Program-made: the position numbers and the translations under genes
Source: an uncultured Eubacteriales bacterium
GTDB taxonomy: Bacteria > Bacillota > Clostridia > Lachnospirales > Lachnospiraceae
NCBI GenBank assembly: GCA_949292795.1
Contig: CASFBR010000104.1
Coordinates: 1 to 36,247 of the forward strand
Length of the DNA: 36,247 nucleotides
Direction of reading: 5' to 3'
Shown: positions 17,229 to 25,362 of the stretch, in pieces
Layout of the letters: each line of letters begins with the position of its first letter
Numbering within the stretch: the stretch's first letter is position 1
The notes under the pieces: generated by a model
The model's database searches: none
Seen by the model: the letters and a program-made list of their open reading frames with translations, nothing else
What the model was told of the DNA's origin: nothing

Positions 17229-17315
17229 GTCTTTTATGACATAGGAAAGTACCGCACCCTTTCCTATGTCATAAAAGACAAAAGGGAACCGTTCCGGTTA
17301 TGGAAGCGGTTCCCT
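17229..17315 (-). terminator. Intercistronic double hairpin between oppA and oppB
   Basis: Two stem-loops. On the minus strand the first reached is 17283-17315 (9-bp outer arms, then an inner stem), followed by the T-rich TTTTGTCTTTT; the second is a perfect 21-bp inverted repeat (17229-17249 with 17259-17279). This is the classic place for partial termination or mRNA-end protection that makes more binding protein than permease. Confidence 0.7.
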
Positions 17316-17340
17316 GTATCCATGTCTCGCTTCAGTTCGA

Positions 17341-19680
17341 TTAATTTAATTCCAGTTTTTCGATGTCGTTGGTCCAATCCCAGAACGGTGTAAGGTCCGG
17401 CGTTAAGGTAGCCATGTTCACACGCTCTGTGGAGAACAGATAGCACTCACTTCTCTGATAGATCGGAAGCTCAACGCCCCAGTCCATGATGATTTCCATC
17501 GCAGCCTGATATAAGCCCTTGCGGTAGGTCTGATCGGTGGACTGACGGGCAGCAATGATCAACTCATCCAGATCCGCATCGTTGATCTTATAGTAGTTGG
17601 TCGCACCATCGCTGGCATATAACTGATACATATCCGGGTCTGCGGTTGCCTGCCATGCAGCTACCCACATATCCGCCACGCCGGACTGATAGGTCTGGTA
17701 CAGCTCTGCTGCTGTAGAAATATCGTTGACAGTCAGAGTCATACCGATCTCGGCAAACGCATCGGATGCATTTTTAAGCATCAGGAATGCCGGATGGTCG
17801 CCCTGGCCGTTTGCGCCGATATTAACCTGGTAACCCATCTTGGCGCCTTCCGGAGCAGCGGTCACCTTGCCGTCTGCTACGGTATAGCCTGCAGCTTCAA
17901 AGAAGCCAAGCGCAGCTTCCTTAGCGGCAGCGTACTTATCTTCTGTGCTCATGCCTTCGGTATAGATCGGATTTCCGTCAACATCGGTGGAATATGCAAC
18001 CTGATAACCGTCATCGGTTACTCTTGGAGCAGCCCAGGAAGTATCGGAAATCGGGTAGTTAATGATCGTTGCGGTATCGCCGTAATAAGAATTAATCGCC
18101 TCATCACGGTAAACGGAAAGAAGGGTTGCGATACCTTTACGCAGGTCTTTGGATTCCTCAGAGGCAGGATCGCTGCCGACCTTGACATTATCTGCGCTCA
18201 GTGCCAGATAGCCATAGCCAAGGAAATCGTAAAGCTTCATAGTTACGACGCTGCCTTCAAGGTCTTCGCTTCCGCCGTTATACTCGGCAACCTGCTTGCG
18301 CACCTCGTCTGAATAGGAAGGATCGCTGACATCGATGGTTCCGGCCTGGATACCAACGGTCTTATCGTCCTCCATTGTCTCAAGGTAGTTCAGATACTTG
18401 ATTTTAGGCTCACCCTTGTAGTATGTCGGGTTTGCTTCCAGATATACAGTACCGTTGGAGAAATCCTTGAATACATAAGGACCATAGCCTAAAGGCTCGG
18501 TTGTCTTTGCACGCACGGTGGAAAGATCACCCTTGTCAAAGCCGAATTTATGATTTTCATAATCATACTTGGATGTATCACCATAATAATGCAGCGCACC
18601 GACATTTGTCGTGAACTGATAAATCATATTGGCTGATACTTCTGTCGTTGTAATGCGCATGCTGTAATCATCCACACGTTCGATACCTTCGATGTAATCG
18701 GCAGATTCGCCGGTGCTTACACCAACGGTGGAATAATTATAAACATCCTCAGGAAGCAGTGTGGACAGTGTATGCTCTGCATCGGCAGCCTCAGCGTCCA
18801 TGGAAGCAAAGTTCCAGTCATAGGCAGCACCGATAGCCATAAAGAAGTCTTTTGCCGTAGCATCTTCTGCAAGGCCGGGATAAGCCCACTGCTCGGCAGC
18901 TGTGGCTACATCGCCTTCCTCAGCAAGGCCCTGAGCAACACAGGCATCTACGATGGCCTGAGCAAACGCAACGCCGCCGTCATTGACAGCATCCCAGAAA
19001 GCGGTCTGCTGCTCTTCGGTCCAGTTTGTAAAATCTGTATTATCTTCACCGGCATTGGCAATCAGTGAAGACAGCGTGGACATACCGCTGCGGTATTCTT
19101 CCAGGCCGAGAATCGGCTGACTGTAAACGGTCGCTGAGCCATCATAGGTCGGGTCACATAACACATAAAATGTAAAGATGACATCGTCGATGGTCATCGG
19201 TGTGCCATCGGAAAATACAATATCATCACGGATTTTCAGATCATAAGATACAGTGCCGTCCTCATTCTCAGTAACCGCCACATCACTTAAACCGGTATAA
19301 GTATAGTCTGTGCCGTTAAATGTGCGCGTTTCACCTTCAATGGCATTTTCAACGATCGCGCCTTCGCGGTCGCTGGCTGCCAAAGGCGGTGCAACAAGGT
19401 TCACGATCTTCATATCCTCGCCGCTTGCAGCAAAAAACGGGGAAAACTTTCCTTCAAAATGGTTTGTAGCTGCAACCAATGTCTGACCGTCGCCGGCTGC
19501 TGTCGTGCCCTGCGCACTGCTTTCGCCGGCAGCACCTGTTTCGCCGGCAGCGCCTGTGGACTCCGAAGCTTCGGAACCAGCGGTTGTGTCTGCTGTGCCA
19601 CCGCCGCCGCATGCCGCCAGAGAGCCTGCACACATGGACAGCGCCAGTGCCATGGCTAATAACTTCTGTGGTTTTTTCAT
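17341..19680 (-). CDS. oppA: Peptide ABC transporter substrate-binding lipoprotein (OppA/DppA type, SBP_bac_5)
   Basis: A 779-residue lipoprotein; typical OppA is ~540, so this one has large insertions (acidic region about residues 215-330). The signal peptide ends LAAC with the lipidated Cys24, followed by a Gly/Ala/Ser/Thr linker ([12 protein letters not shown]...). The binding domain shows [43 protein letters not shown], and [19 protein letters not shown], the normal SBP_bac_5 landmarks. It captures oligopeptides outside the membrane. RBS AAGGAGG lies shortly before ATG 19680. First gene of the importer operon, with its own consensus promoter. Confidence 0.93.
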   Translation of the reverse strand: MKKPQKLLAMALALSMCAGSLAACGGGGTADTTAGSEASESTGAAGETGAAGESSAQGTTAAGDGQTLVAATNHFEGKFSPFFAASGEDMKIVNLVAPPLAASDREGAIVENAIEGETRTFNGTDYTYTGLSDVAVTENEDGTVSYDLKIRDDIVFSDGTPMTIDDVIFTFYVLCDPTYDGSATVYSQPILGLEEYRSGMSTLSSLIANAGEDNTDFTNWTEEQQTAFWDAVNDGGVAFAQAIVDACVAQGLAEEGDVATAAEQWAYPGLAEDATAKDFFMAIGAAYDWNFASMDAEAADAEHTLSTLLPEDVYNYSTVGVSTGESADYIEGIERVDDYSMRITTTEVSANMIYQFTTNVGALHYYGDTSKYDYENHKFGFDKGDLSTVRAKTTEPLGYGPYVFKDFSNGTVYLEANPTYYKGEPKIKYLNYLETMEDDKTVGIQAGTIDVSDPSYSDEVRKQVAEYNGGSEDLEGSVVTMKLYDFLGYGYLALSADNVKVGSDPASEESKDLRKGIATLLSVYRDEAINSYYGDTATIINYPISDTSWAAPRVTDDGYQVAYSTDVDGNPIYTEGMSTEDKYAAAKEAALGFFEAAGYTVADGKVTAAPEGAKMGYQVNIGANGQGDHPAFLMLKNASDAFAEIGMTLTVNDISTAAELYQTYQSGVADMWVAAWQATADPDMYQLYASDGATNYYKINDADLDELIIAARQSTDQTYRKGLYQAAMEIIMDWGVELPIYQRSECYLFSTERVNMATLTPDLTPFWDWTNDIEKLELN

Positions 19681-19772
19681 AATATCCTCCTTGATCTCAG
19701 CCGCTTAACGCCACCGGCAGACGCCGCCGGGCACGGCTGAATATATTTACCCGCCTGAGATAGATAAGGTTT

Positions 19773-19820
19773 TTTGTATGTCATAAAATGACATACAAAG
19801 GCAGGGGCGCCCCTGCCTTT
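19773..19820 (-). other. Hairpins in the oppA 5' leader
   Basis: A perfect 24-nt palindrome (19797-19820, GGCAGGGGCGCCCCTGCC core) and an adjacent stem 19773-19784 with 19788-19799. They lie inside a ~170-nt leader between promoter and start codon. On the minus strand no T-run follows either hairpin (A-rich sequence instead), so attenuation is not supported. Confidence 0.6.
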
Positions 19821-19856
19821 GCCCGCAGCTCCATCATTCAGCGAGAGCAGTTTATT

Positions 19857-19885
19857 ATTATAAATAAAATTGTGTTTTTTGTCAA
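19857..19885 (-). promoter_or_regulatory. oppA promoter, consensus sigma-A type
   Basis: Perfect TTGACA (19880-19885) and TATAAT (19857-19862) on the minus strand, exactly 17 bp apart. Confidence 0.88.
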
Positions 19886-20016
19886 TTCGTCACAACATCT
19901 TGCGCTCACAGCATCGAATCAGTCAAATAACGCTGTACTGCTTTATTTGACTGCCGTAAAAATGCTTCTATTCCTTAGAGCGGAGGTGATCCAGCAAAAA
20001 TATCTTTCTAAAAAAT

Positions 20017-20168
20017 ATTTCTACTTGAATATTTCGATTTGGATGCTTCTGCAGGACTGCTCTTTTTCTGAAAAGCATTTCTATTTGAATGTTTCCTCAG
20101 GCTTGCGCTTTTCCTGAAAATCATCTCTGTTTGAATGCTTCCTCAGAAGTGTCCTTTTCCTGAAAATT
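20017..20168. repeat. Tandem repeat at the 3' end of the four-helix membrane protein gene
   Basis: Units starting ATTTCTA(C/T)TTGAAT at 20017 and 20077 and ATCTCTGTTTGAAT at 20123, each ending near TTTTCCTGAAAA; lengths 60, 46 and ~46 bp. The last unit is the final coding segment (FQEKDTSEEAFKQR) and the two others repeat it after the stop, so the coding tail has been duplicated beyond the end of the gene. Confidence 0.85.
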
Positions 20169-20768
20169 CTGCCCGGATGCAGGCTCCGCATGTTCTTCCT
20201 CCAGCATCTGCGCCGGAGATTTTTCCGTTGCGTCACATTTCCATACAAGCCCCCGGACGATCCGGTAGATTACCGCTGCAAAAATGCAGACAGCCACCTC
20301 CAAAACAGCAAAAACGGCAATCCATATGGCCTGAGAGCCAGTACCATGAAGCAGGACATAAACGGCCTCTGCGGCAATAGCCAGCACATTGAGCACGATT
20401 GTCAGCACGGCTCTGTGCGGAAGCTTTTTAACGGTCACATCATAAATATAGGACTTTAACGCTTCACCTGCGGTGCTTAACCGGCACAGTCCCCATCCAA
20501 GACTGATGGCTCCCATCAGCCCCAGGGCATATGGGATAATCACATAAGCAGTTCCCATCAATCCCGGTGCCGGGATGCAGCCGGCGCCGACAACACATAA
20601 GATCAGCGGAATATAGACCGCCCACATGCTCCATTTCTTCCTGGAAAAAGCTTTGCCGGTCACCTGAGGCGTAAAAACCTTTCCTCGGTATTCATATTTT
20701 CCCTCATTATTTTTATGATAATCATCAAGATACGCTCTTTTTTTCTTTGTATGTTTCGGCTGCTCCAT
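20121..20768 (-). CDS. Hypothetical four-helix membrane protein
   Basis: A 215-residue protein I cannot assign. A basic cytoplasmic N-terminus (EQPKHTKKKRAYLDDYHKN) precedes four predicted helices: about 48-68, 75-98, 122-142 and 149-170, then an acidic C-terminal tail (KSPAQMLEEEHAEPA). Start 20768 has AAAGGA upstream; longer in-frame starts up to 20846 have none. The C-terminal tail lies in a tandem repeat. It follows the rplT terminator, so it is probably a separate unit. Confidence 0.65.
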   Translation of the reverse strand: MEQPKHTKKKRAYLDDYHKNNEGKYEYRGKVFTPQVTGKAFSRKKWSMWAVYIPLILCVVGAGCIPAPGLMGTAYVIIPYALGLMGAISLGWGLCRLSTAGEALKSYIYDVTVKKLPHRAVLTIVLNVLAIAAEAVYVLLHGTGSQAIWIAVFAVLEVAVCIFAAVIYRIVRGLVWKCDATEKSPAQMLEEEHAEPASGQNFQEKDTSEEAFKQR

Positions 20769-20845
20769 AATTTTCCTTTCAGACATTCGCGATATGCTCC
20801 AACAATTAAACGAGCTTTCTATGGAAGTTTCTATGCGTAAAATCA

Positions 20846-20973
20846 AGTTCCGTTTACGGAACTTTCGTGCCGCGCGCAGCCGCTTTTCGCGGCTCTTTCC
20901 TGTGCGCGCGTGCGCATCCTGCGCGGAGCGCTTTTTTATTGCATGGAAACGGAGTTTCTATGCAATAAAAAAC
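20846..20973. repeat. Dispersed palindromic element, copy 2
   Basis: Same order of modules as 11690-11816: AGTTCCGTTTACGGAACTT hairpin, CGC-rich block with GCGCGCGTGCGCATCC, then a long stem (20932-20950 with 20954-20972, TTTTTTATTGCAT core) that merges with the rplT terminator. Confidence 0.8.
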
Positions 20974-20996
20974 CCTTGAGTACCTCAAGAGTTTTT
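20966..20996 (-). terminator. Intrinsic terminator of the infC-rpmI-rplT operon
   Basis: On the minus strand ACTCTTGAG - GTA - CTCAAGGGT followed by TTTTTT; on the plus strand it also ends in T6, so it can work both ways. It starts about 22 nt after the rplT stop. Confidence 0.85.
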
Positions 20997-21018
20997 TATA
21001 CCATTCGCTATACTAATA

Positions 21019-21375
21019 TTAAGCTAATTTTGCCTTAGCAACATCGCAAAGCTTTGTGAAGCCTTCAGCATCGTTGATTGCCATCTCGGATAACATCTTT
21101 CTGTTAACCTCAACCTGAGCCAGCTTTAAGCCGTACATCAGCTTGCTGTAAGACAAACCGTTCATGCGGGCTGCCGCATTGATACGGGCGATCCAGAGCT
21201 GTCTGAACTGACGCTTTCTCTCCTTACGGCCGGAATAAGATGTGGCCAGAGCTCTCATTACGGACTGCTTTGCTACTCTATACTGTTTGGATCTGGCTCC
21301 TCTGTAACCTTTAGCCAGCTTTAATACTCTGTTATGTTTCTTCTTTGCGTTTAAACCGCCTTTAATTCTTGCCAT
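21019..21375 (-). CDS. rplT: 50S ribosomal protein L20
   Basis: 118 residues, standard bacterial L20: [26 protein letters not shown] at the start (basic rRNA-binding extension), then [21 protein letters not shown]. Binds 23S rRNA early in 50S assembly and, in Firmicutes, feeds back on its own operon leader. Last gene of infC-rpmI-rplT, 26 bp after rpmI; RBS GGAGGT before the ATG. Confidence 0.98.
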   Translation of the reverse strand: MARIKGGLNAKKKHNRVLKLAKGYRGARSKQYRVAKQSVMRALATSYSGRKERKRQFRQLWIARINAAARMNGLSYSKLMYGLKLAQVEVNRKMLSEMAINDAEGFTKLCDVAKAKLA

Positions 21376-21401
21376 TCTTACAGTACCTCCGTTTCTTCAA
21401 A

Positions 21402-21599
21402 TTAAAGATATGGTAAAATCTTCTTCATGTTCTTTACATTAGTTACATCGGTCATTGTCGCTTTTCTTAAGTTTCTCTTTCTCTTTGTGGACTTCTTGGT
21501 GAGGATGTGACTCTTGTAAGCCTTCATTCTTTTTAATTTACCAGTACCTGTCTTTTTGAAACGCTTTGCTGCTGCTCTGCTTGTTTTAATTTTTGGCAT
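21402..21599 (-). CDS. rpmI: 50S ribosomal protein L35
   Basis: 65 residues, very basic, typical L35: [21 protein letters not shown] near the start and [15 protein letters not shown] in the middle. Sits between infC and rplT as in most bacteria; RBS AAGGAGGAAATTAC before the ATG. Confidence 0.98.
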   Translation of the reverse strand: MPKIKTSRAAAKRFKKTGTGKLKRMKAYKSHILTKKSTKRKRNLRKATMTDVTNVKNMKKILPYL

Positions 21600-21629
21600 T
21601 GTAATTTCCTCCTTAATAACAAAAATGAA

Positions 21630-22136
21630 TTAACGCTTTTCCGATAAAAACATGACCATGCTTCTGCCTTCAAGTTTCGCAGGCTTGTCAATTACCGCAA
21701 TGTCTGAGAGCTTCTCTGCAAACTGATCGAGGATGACTTTACCGGAGGCAGTATGCGCCAGCTCACGTCCGCGGAAACGGACACTGACCTTTACTTTATT
21801 GCCGCCTGTGATAAACTTGCGTGTCTGGTTCATCTTTGTATTCAGATCGTTGACATCGATATTTGGTGAAAGACGGATTTCCTTCACTTCGATGGTTTTC
21901 TGCTTTTTCCTGGCTTCCTTTTCCTTGCGGGCCATCTCATATCTGTACTTTCCGTAGTCGATGATCTTGCATACCGGCGGTTTTGCCGTAGGAGCGATCT
22001 TTACCAGGTCCAGATTTGCCTCTCTTGCGATCTTATAGGCATCCCGTGCAGACATAATCCCTAACTGCGCTCCATCCTCACCGATAAGTCTGACTTCCTT
22101 ATCTCTGATTTGCTCATTGATCATTAAATCGCTAAT
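21630..22136 (-). CDS. infC: Translation initiation factor IF-3, probable ATT start
   Basis: 168 residues from the chosen start. N-domain (MINEQIRDKEVRLIGEDG, LDLVKIAPTAKPPVCKIIDYGKYRYE), basic linker (RKEKEARKKQK), C-domain (IRLSPNIDVNDLNTKM, VKVSVRFRGRELAH) are all standard. IF-3 binds the 30S subunit, polices start codons and keeps subunits apart. Start choice: GGAGGTG (22143-22149) is followed after 6 nt by ATT at 22136 (I-S-D-L-M-I-N-E-Q...). The in-frame ATG at 22151 overlaps the SD itself and the next ATG (22124) is 18 nt away from it. A rare AUU start is known for infC in E. coli, where IF-3 represses itself through it. Confidence 0.93.
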   Translation of the reverse strand: MSDLMINEQIRDKEVRLIGEDGAQLGIMSARDAYKIAREANLDLVKIAPTAKPPVCKIIDYGKYRYEMARKEKEARKKQKTIEVKEIRLSPNIDVNDLNTKMNQTRKFITGGNKVKVSVRFRGRELAHTASGKVILDQFAEKLSDIAVIDKPAKLEGRSMVMFLSEKR

Positions 22137-22160
22137 AATTGACACCTCCATATGTCCAAC

Positions 22161-22290
22161 AAAAAATGGTGAGCAGCATACTACTCACCATTTAAGTCTA
22201 TAACCGTGTTAAGCTCTTAAATATTAACCCGAGTCATCATCGTTGGATGCTGAGGTGAGAGTGAGTACTCTGCTTTGTTTTCATGTATTT
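22161..22290 (-). promoter_or_regulatory. infC operon leader with intrinsic terminator (L20-leader type)
   Basis: About 150 nt between promoter and infC. On the minus strand it ends in AAATGGTGAG (22184-22193) paired with 22164-22173 and followed by T6 (22161-22166), a proper terminator 25 nt before infC. In Firmicutes this operon is controlled by L20 binding to such a leader and causing termination; the position and order fit. I did not trace the pseudoknot that mimics the rRNA site. Confidence 0.75.
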
Positions 22291-22305
22291 TCATACAACT
22301 TCTAT

Positions 22306-22334
22306 ATCATAGCACGCGGCTATCCGTTCGTCAA
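22306..22334 (-). promoter_or_regulatory. infC operon promoter
   Basis: TTGACG (22329-22334) and TATGAT (22306-22311) on the minus strand with a 17-bp spacer. Confidence 0.8.
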
Positions 22335-22411
22335 CCCCGTTTTTTAAAAACTTTTACCGGTCTTTTGTTTTCTGAAGCTGTAATCGCCGCCCGGCCGTAC
22401 GTCCGGCCGTT

Positions 22412-22894
22412 TTAGTCCCAGTAGCCTTCATGCACAGCGGCCGCCTCGCGGACAACCTCTTCCACCGGTCCGGTCACTTCGATCGCCTTCTGGCCTCTGG
22501 CAAAAACATCGCGGCAGGGCAGGTCAAACGTTGGATTTTGTTCGTTGCTGCCGGTCATCGACAAAAGCTGGCGTTCGGTCATGCCGTAAACTACATGGCC
22601 GATATTCGCCCAGTAGATGGCGCCGGCGCACATTGCGCATGGTTCCGCGGTCGTATATAAGGTGCAGTTCCAGAGAAATTCCCGTGAATATTCGTGAGAA
22701 GCTCTGGCCGCCAGCGTAGCCTCCGCGTGTCCGGTACAGATTTTTTCAGTAATCTCGATATTTTCCTGCTCCATGAGCACATTTCCTTCACTGTCCACAA
22801 GAATCGCTCCAAAGGGCGTATTTCCGTGAGCTCTGGCACGCCTGGATACTTCGATTGCCTGTCTTAAAAAACGAATATCTTCTTCATGTGACAT
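22412..22894 (-). CDS. Nucleoside/cytidine-type deaminase (CDA fold, zinc-dependent)
   Basis: A 160-residue zinc hydrolase. Zinc and catalytic motifs are both present: HAE (in TGHAEATLAARAS) and PCAMC (in TTAEPCAMCAGAIYWANIG). The length and the YGMTERQLLSMTG tail resemble the guanine deaminase/nucleoside deaminase group rather than the tRNA adenosine deaminase TadA, but the substrate cannot be set from sequence. RBS AAGGAGG before the ATG. It follows thrS by 28 bp and has no own promoter visible, so it probably shares the T-box transcript. Confidence 0.85.
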   Translation of the reverse strand: MSHEEDIRFLRQAIEVSRRARAHGNTPFGAILVDSEGNVLMEQENIEITEKICTGHAEATLAARASHEYSREFLWNCTLYTTAEPCAMCAGAIYWANIGHVVYGMTERQLLSMTGSNEQNPTFDLPCRDVFARGQKAIEVTGPVEEVVREAAAVHEGYWD

Positions 22895-22922
22895 CTGTGA
22901 TGCCTCCTTAATTTATACACGA

Positions 22923-24686
22923 TCAGATTCTTTCTTTATTTTCTTTCACCACTTTTGTAATGAAAGCTTCCATGGACATTGTTTCAGATTCTCCGGTATC
23001 ACGGCTTCTGACTGTAACTGTACCGGCCTCCGTCTCCTTGGCGCCGATAACAAGCATGTATGGGATGCGATCCACCTGCTGGGCTTCACGAATCTTATAG
23101 CCGATCTTTTCATTGCGCTCATCCAGTTCGCAACGTATACCGGCAGCCTTTACCGCCTCACATACTTTGGAAGCATATTCCATATGCTTATCAGATACCG
23201 GCAGTACCTTAACCTGTACCGGAGCCAGCCATACCGGGAATTTTCCGGCATAGTGTTCAATGAGAATACCAAGGAAACGCTCAATGGAGCCAAAAACAAC
23301 GCGGTGGATCATGATCGGGCGCTGCGGCTGGCTGTTCTCGTCAATATATTCCGCTTCAAAATTCTGCGGAAGCTGGAAGTCTAACTGAATTGTACCGCAC
23401 TGCCATGTTCTTCCGATGGAATCTTCCAGATGGAAATCAATCTTCGGACCGTAAAATGCGCCGTCACCTTCATTGACCACATAATTCATGCCCATTTCAT
23501 CCAGCGCCTGACGCAGTCCGTTTGTTGCTTCCTCCCAGTCCTCATCACTGCCCATGCTGTTTTCCGGGCGGGTGGACAGCTCGACATGATATTTAAAACC
23601 AAACTTGGCATATACTTCATCGATCAGACGTACAACGCCTTTGATCTCCTGAGGAATCTGTGCGCGCGTCATAAAAATATGGGCATCATCCTGAGTAAAG
23701 CAGCGCACGCGGAATAAGCCGTGAAGCGCACCTTTAAGCTCATGGCGGTGCACGATACCAAGTTCGCCGCAGCGGATCGGAAGTTCACGATACGAATGGG
23801 GACGGCTCTTGTAAACAACCATACCGCCTGGACAGTTCATAGGCTTGATCGCAAAATCATTATCATCGATCTTTGTCGTATACATGTTATCCCGGTAATG
23901 ATCCCAGTGACCGGATGTTTCCCACAAAGAGCGGTCTAAGATCATCGGTGTAGATACCTCAATATAGCCGTTTTTGCGGTGAATCTCACGCCAGTAATCA
24001 ATAAGGACATTTTTAATGATCAGACCATGATCCAGGAAAAACGGAAAGCCCGGGCCATAGTCGCTTGTCATAAACAGATTCATCTCGCGGCCGATCTTTC
24101 GGTGGTCACGCTTGGCAGCTTCTTCAAGCATCTTAACGTGAGCGTCCAGTTCATCATTGCTGCGGAAAGCAATACCGTTGATGCGGGTAAGCATCTTGTT
24201 GTTCTTATCCGCTTTCCAGTAAGCACCGGAAAGGCCGGTAAGCTTGAATGCCTTAAGCGCTTTGGTATAGGTCAGATGGGGGCCCACACACATATCAATA
24301 TATTCGCCCTGCTGATAAAAGCTGATCACCGCATCCTCCGGCAGATCATCAATATGCTCCAGCTTATATTTTTCCTGACGTTCTTCCATCAGCTTCTTGG
24401 CTTCCTCCCGGGAAAGCGTAAAGGCACGGATTGGCAGATTCTCCTTGCATATTTTGCGCATCTCTTTCTCGATTGCCTCTAAATCCTCATCGCTGATTTT
24501 GGCATCACCAAGATCAACATCATAATAAAAGCCATTGTCCGTCGCCGGGCCATAAGCAAAATCCGCCTGCGGATACAGGCGTTTAATGGCCTGTGCCATA
24601 ATATGAGCCGCCGTATGGCGGATAATATGAAGCTCCTCCTCCGGCGCACACTCTCCCACGGAGCCGTTATTATAAATTACCTTCAT
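22923..24686 (-). CDS. thrS: Threonyl-tRNA synthetase lacking the TGS domain
   Basis: 587 residues; full-length bacterial ThrRS is about 640. The protein opens almost directly with the editing domain (HTAAHIMAQAIKRLYP, YIDMCVGPHL), so the ~60-residue N-terminal TGS domain is missing. Catalytic core: MNCPGGM (zinc Cys), RELPIRCGELGIVHRHE, TQDDAHIF (zinc His), MIHRVVFGSIERF (motif 3 and third zinc ligand), and the anticodon-binding domain (LAPVQVKVLPVSD). It charges tRNA-Thr. Start: ATG 24686 with AGGAGG 8 nt upstream; a TTG one codon earlier is less likely. Expression is under a Thr T-box. Confidence 0.96.
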   Translation of the reverse strand: MKVIYNNGSVGECAPEEELHIIRHTAAHIMAQAIKRLYPQADFAYGPATDNGFYYDVDLGDAKISDEDLEAIEKEMRKICKENLPIRAFTLSREEAKKLMEERQEKYKLEHIDDLPEDAVISFYQQGEYIDMCVGPHLTYTKALKAFKLTGLSGAYWKADKNNKMLTRINGIAFRSNDELDAHVKMLEEAAKRDHRKIGREMNLFMTSDYGPGFPFFLDHGLIIKNVLIDYWREIHRKNGYIEVSTPMILDRSLWETSGHWDHYRDNMYTTKIDDNDFAIKPMNCPGGMVVYKSRPHSYRELPIRCGELGIVHRHELKGALHGLFRVRCFTQDDAHIFMTRAQIPQEIKGVVRLIDEVYAKFGFKYHVELSTRPENSMGSDEDWEEATNGLRQALDEMGMNYVVNEGDGAFYGPKIDFHLEDSIGRTWQCGTIQLDFQLPQNFEAEYIDENSQPQRPIMIHRVVFGSIERFLGILIEHYAGKFPVWLAPVQVKVLPVSDKHMEYASKVCEAVKAAGIRCELDERNEKIGYKIREAQQVDRIPYMLVIGAKETEAGTVTVRSRDTGESETMSMEAFITKVVKENKERI

Positions 24687-24738
24687 CAATCATTCCTCCT
24701 TACCTATCAAAAACCGTAAAGAATCCTGCCTGGCAGGC

Positions 24739-24848
24739 TTCTTTGCCTGCGGCGGGCCGCATAAGCGGCATCTTTTTTTCCGCCACAATGTAATCTAAAG
24801 CAGAGCTTTTTTATTTCACTAAAAACACAGTTTCCATGAAACAAAAAA
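24739..24848. repeat. Dispersed palindromic element, copy 3, inside the thrS leader
   Basis: TTCTTTGCC-CGGCGGGCCGCATAAGCG-CATCT ... AAGC-GA-CTTT-TTATT is shared with 35243-35353 over roughly 100 bp. It stands between the T-box terminator and the thrS ribosome binding site. The end hairpin (TTATTTCA...TGAAACAA) overlaps the terminator T-run. Confidence 0.78.
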
Positions 24849-25129
24849 TCCCTTTCCGCAATAAACTACTACGGAAAGGGACGAGTTCACATCAGATACT
24901 CGCGGTTCCACCCTTGTTGTTGTCGCAACACATGCTAAACCACTTCATTTCGGCGATAACGGTGCCTGCCGGACTTGATTGGAGCCACTCCGAGGTAGTC
25001 TTCGGCCGGTTCCCAATAAAGCGCTTCCAGCATATGCGCTTCTCTCTGTAAAGCTTCCCGGCGTACTCGTCTCATCTGCGTGTTTGCTCTATGAAGATCG
25101 CCCCCTCTGCGGGCACGACCATTACATCT
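24843..25129 (-). promoter_or_regulatory. T-box riboswitch (Thr) controlling thrS
   Basis: On the minus strand: a Stem I region with AGAGAG and the GCGCATATGCTGGAAGCGC apical hairpin, a specifier candidate ACC (Thr; 24994-24996), the invariant T-box AAGGGTGGAACCGCGAG (24899-24915) that binds the uncharged tRNA acceptor end, and a terminator whose stem is TCCCTTTCCG (24872-24881 with 24849-24858) followed by six T (24843-24848). Uncharged tRNA-Thr would favour the antiterminator and raise thrS expression. Confidence 0.93.
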
Positions 25130-25135
25130 GCACTC

Positions 25136-25164
25136 ATTATAAACACCGCTGCCCCTTTTGTCAA
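25136..25164 (-). promoter_or_regulatory. thrS promoter, consensus sigma-A type
   Basis: Perfect TTGACA (25159-25164) and TATAAT (25136-25141) on the minus strand, 17 bp apart, just upstream of the T-box leader. Confidence 0.9.
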
Positions 25165-25182
25165 TGCCGGATTTGAATAACT

Positions 25183-25343
25183 ATTCAGCCATGCGGCCGG
25201 CGAAGCCGAAAGGAGGGACCGGCTTGCCGGCGCACAGCTTTCGGCTTCGCCGGACATACGGCGCTTAGCCGCCATCGAGCGTTTTGCCGTGTCAGCGGCA
25301 ATTCGCAGCTCAAGCTGCGAAAACGCGAGATGCATGGCTGAAT
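25183..25343. repeat. Nested palindromic structure between the Ig-protein gene and the thrS promoter
   Basis: Outer inverted repeat ATTCAGCCATGC (25183-25194) with its complement at 25332-25343. Inside: a perfect 16-bp stem (CCGGCGAAGCCGAAAG, 25197-25212 with 25238-25253), and a second multi-stem part with CGCAGCT/AGCTGCG and AAAACGCG/CGAGCGTTTT. The right outer arm is echoed once more just after (GATGCATAGCTGAAT). Lies downstream of the Ig-protein stop, so it may end that operon. Confidence 0.7.
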
Positions 25344-25362
25344 GATGCATAGCTGAATCCTT

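Noticed and set aside
22385-22410. Hairpin after the deaminase gene (CGGCCG arms)
   Set aside because: Short palindrome in GC-rich DNA without a T-run; not enough to call a terminator.
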